This document shows, in pieces, positions 7,175-7,601 of a stretch of 7,601 bases of DNA. Every line of letters starts with the position of its first letter. Within the stretch, counting starts at the first letter, position 1. Source of the stretch: Planctomycetaceae bacterium (GTDB lineage: Bacteria > Planctomycetota > Planctomycetia > Pirellulales > UBA1268); contig CANGIH010000103.1 of the NCBI GenBank assembly GCA_947453875.1, forward strand, positions 1-7,601, written 5' to 3'. Under the pieces are notes generated by a model. That model did no database searches, was not told the DNA's origin, and saw nothing but the letters and a program-made list of their open reading frames with translations. Both the position numbers and the translations under genes were made by a program.

Positions 7175-7199
7175 ACGCGGAAAGAATTAGAAATCGGCC

Positions 7200-7601
7200 T
7201 CAAAGCATGCCGGTCCATTCCGGGAAACCGAACAGGCAGTTGAAGTTCTGGACGGCTGCCCCGGAGGCTCCCTTCACAAGGTTGTCGAGGCAACTGATGA
7301 GCAGGATCCGGCCGCGGACGACCCTGGCGGTGATGTCGCAGAAGTTTGTATCGACGGTGTCCTTGGTGCCCGGGAGGTGATCGACCACGCGCACGAACCG
7401 TTCCTTCCCGTAAGTCTCCCGAAGGCACGCAAAGATATCGGCTTCGGAGATGCTGCCCCGCGGCTTGGCGTAGATCGTTGAGACAATACCGCGGTCCATG
7501 GGGGCCAGTTGCGGGGTGAAGATCACGCTCGGCGCCGATCCAGCGAACCGTCCGATGATCTGCTCGATCTCTGGGGTGTGGCGGTGGCGGCCCACGTTGT
7601 A
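7200..7601 (-). CDS. argC: N-acetyl-gamma-glutamyl-phosphate reductase ArgC, N-terminus cut by window edge
   Basis: NADPH-dependent reductase that converts N-acetylglutamyl-phosphate to N-acetylglutamate semialdehyde in arginine synthesis. Only the last 133 residues are in the window, out of about 330-350 in the family, so the nucleotide-binding domain and catalytic Cys are off the right edge. The visible part begins YNVGRHRHTPEIEQ, whose HTPE carries the family's catalytic His and Glu. It continues with FTPQLAPMDRGIVSTIYA and DTNFCDITARV, and ends with KGASGAAVQNFNCLFGF and EWTGML, the conserved C-terminal hallmark. The frame is intact to its TGA at 7202-7200. It is immediately followed by argJ, which supports the call and points to an arg operon whose promoter lies outside the window. 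Confidence 0.95.
   Translation of the reverse strand, partial: YNVGRHRHTPEIEQIIGRFAGSAPSVIFTPQLAPMDRGIVSTIYAKPRGSISEADIFACLRETYGKERFVRVVDHLPGTKDTVDTNFCDITARVVRGRILLISCLDNLVKGASGAAVQNFNCLFGFPEWTGML

Noticed and set aside
1..7601. A hidden defence, mobile or biosynthetic system
   Set aside because: All seven genes except the small acidic and TPR proteins are recognisable housekeeping or metabolic genes. There are no integrase, transposase, nuclease, CRISPR or inverted-repeat signals.

Overview
The window looks like an ordinary stretch of chromosome from a high-GC bacterium, most likely a planctomycete (Pirellula/Gemmata-like). This is inferred from the eukaryote-like isoleucyl-tRNA synthetase, a soluble Gfo/Idh/MocA oxidoreductase, a TPR protein next to a purine nucleoside phosphorylase, a very acidic lineage-type small protein, and mostly weak Shine-Dalgarno sequences. 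The taxonomic call is an inference; there is no rRNA to confirm it.

All seven genes lie on the minus strand, so in transcription order they run from the right edge to the left. argC enters truncated at 7601 and ends at 7200. It is followed by argJ (7133-5910), a small acidic protein of unknown function (5858-5400), a TPR protein (5370-4888), a class I purine nucleoside phosphorylase (4849-4013), a Gfo/Idh/MocA oxidoreductase (3960-2887), and ileS (2789 to beyond position 1, so its C-terminus is missing). The gaps are about 66, 51, 29, 38, 52 and 97 bases. No stretch over 300 bases lacks a gene, and I see no tRNA, rRNA, CRISPR or mobile element.

argC and argJ catalyse steps of the acetylated ornithine/arginine pathway. 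ArgJ recycles the acetyl group, so the pathway here is probably the cyclic one. The acidic protein and TPR protein form a tightly spaced pair of unknown role. PNP serves purine salvage, the oxidoreductase probably acts on a sugar or polyol derivative, and IleRS charges tRNA-Ile. Beyond argC-argJ there is no evident common pathway; the co-orientation may reflect one or more loose operons.

I do not see a new multi-gene system. The points worth a second look are a PNP active site that departs from the 6-oxopurine type at two positions, an IleRS that lacks zinc-ligand cysteines common in relatives, a G-quadruplex motif in the argC-argJ spacer, the acidic/TPR pair, and a very strong Shine-Dalgarno that resets the TPR start.
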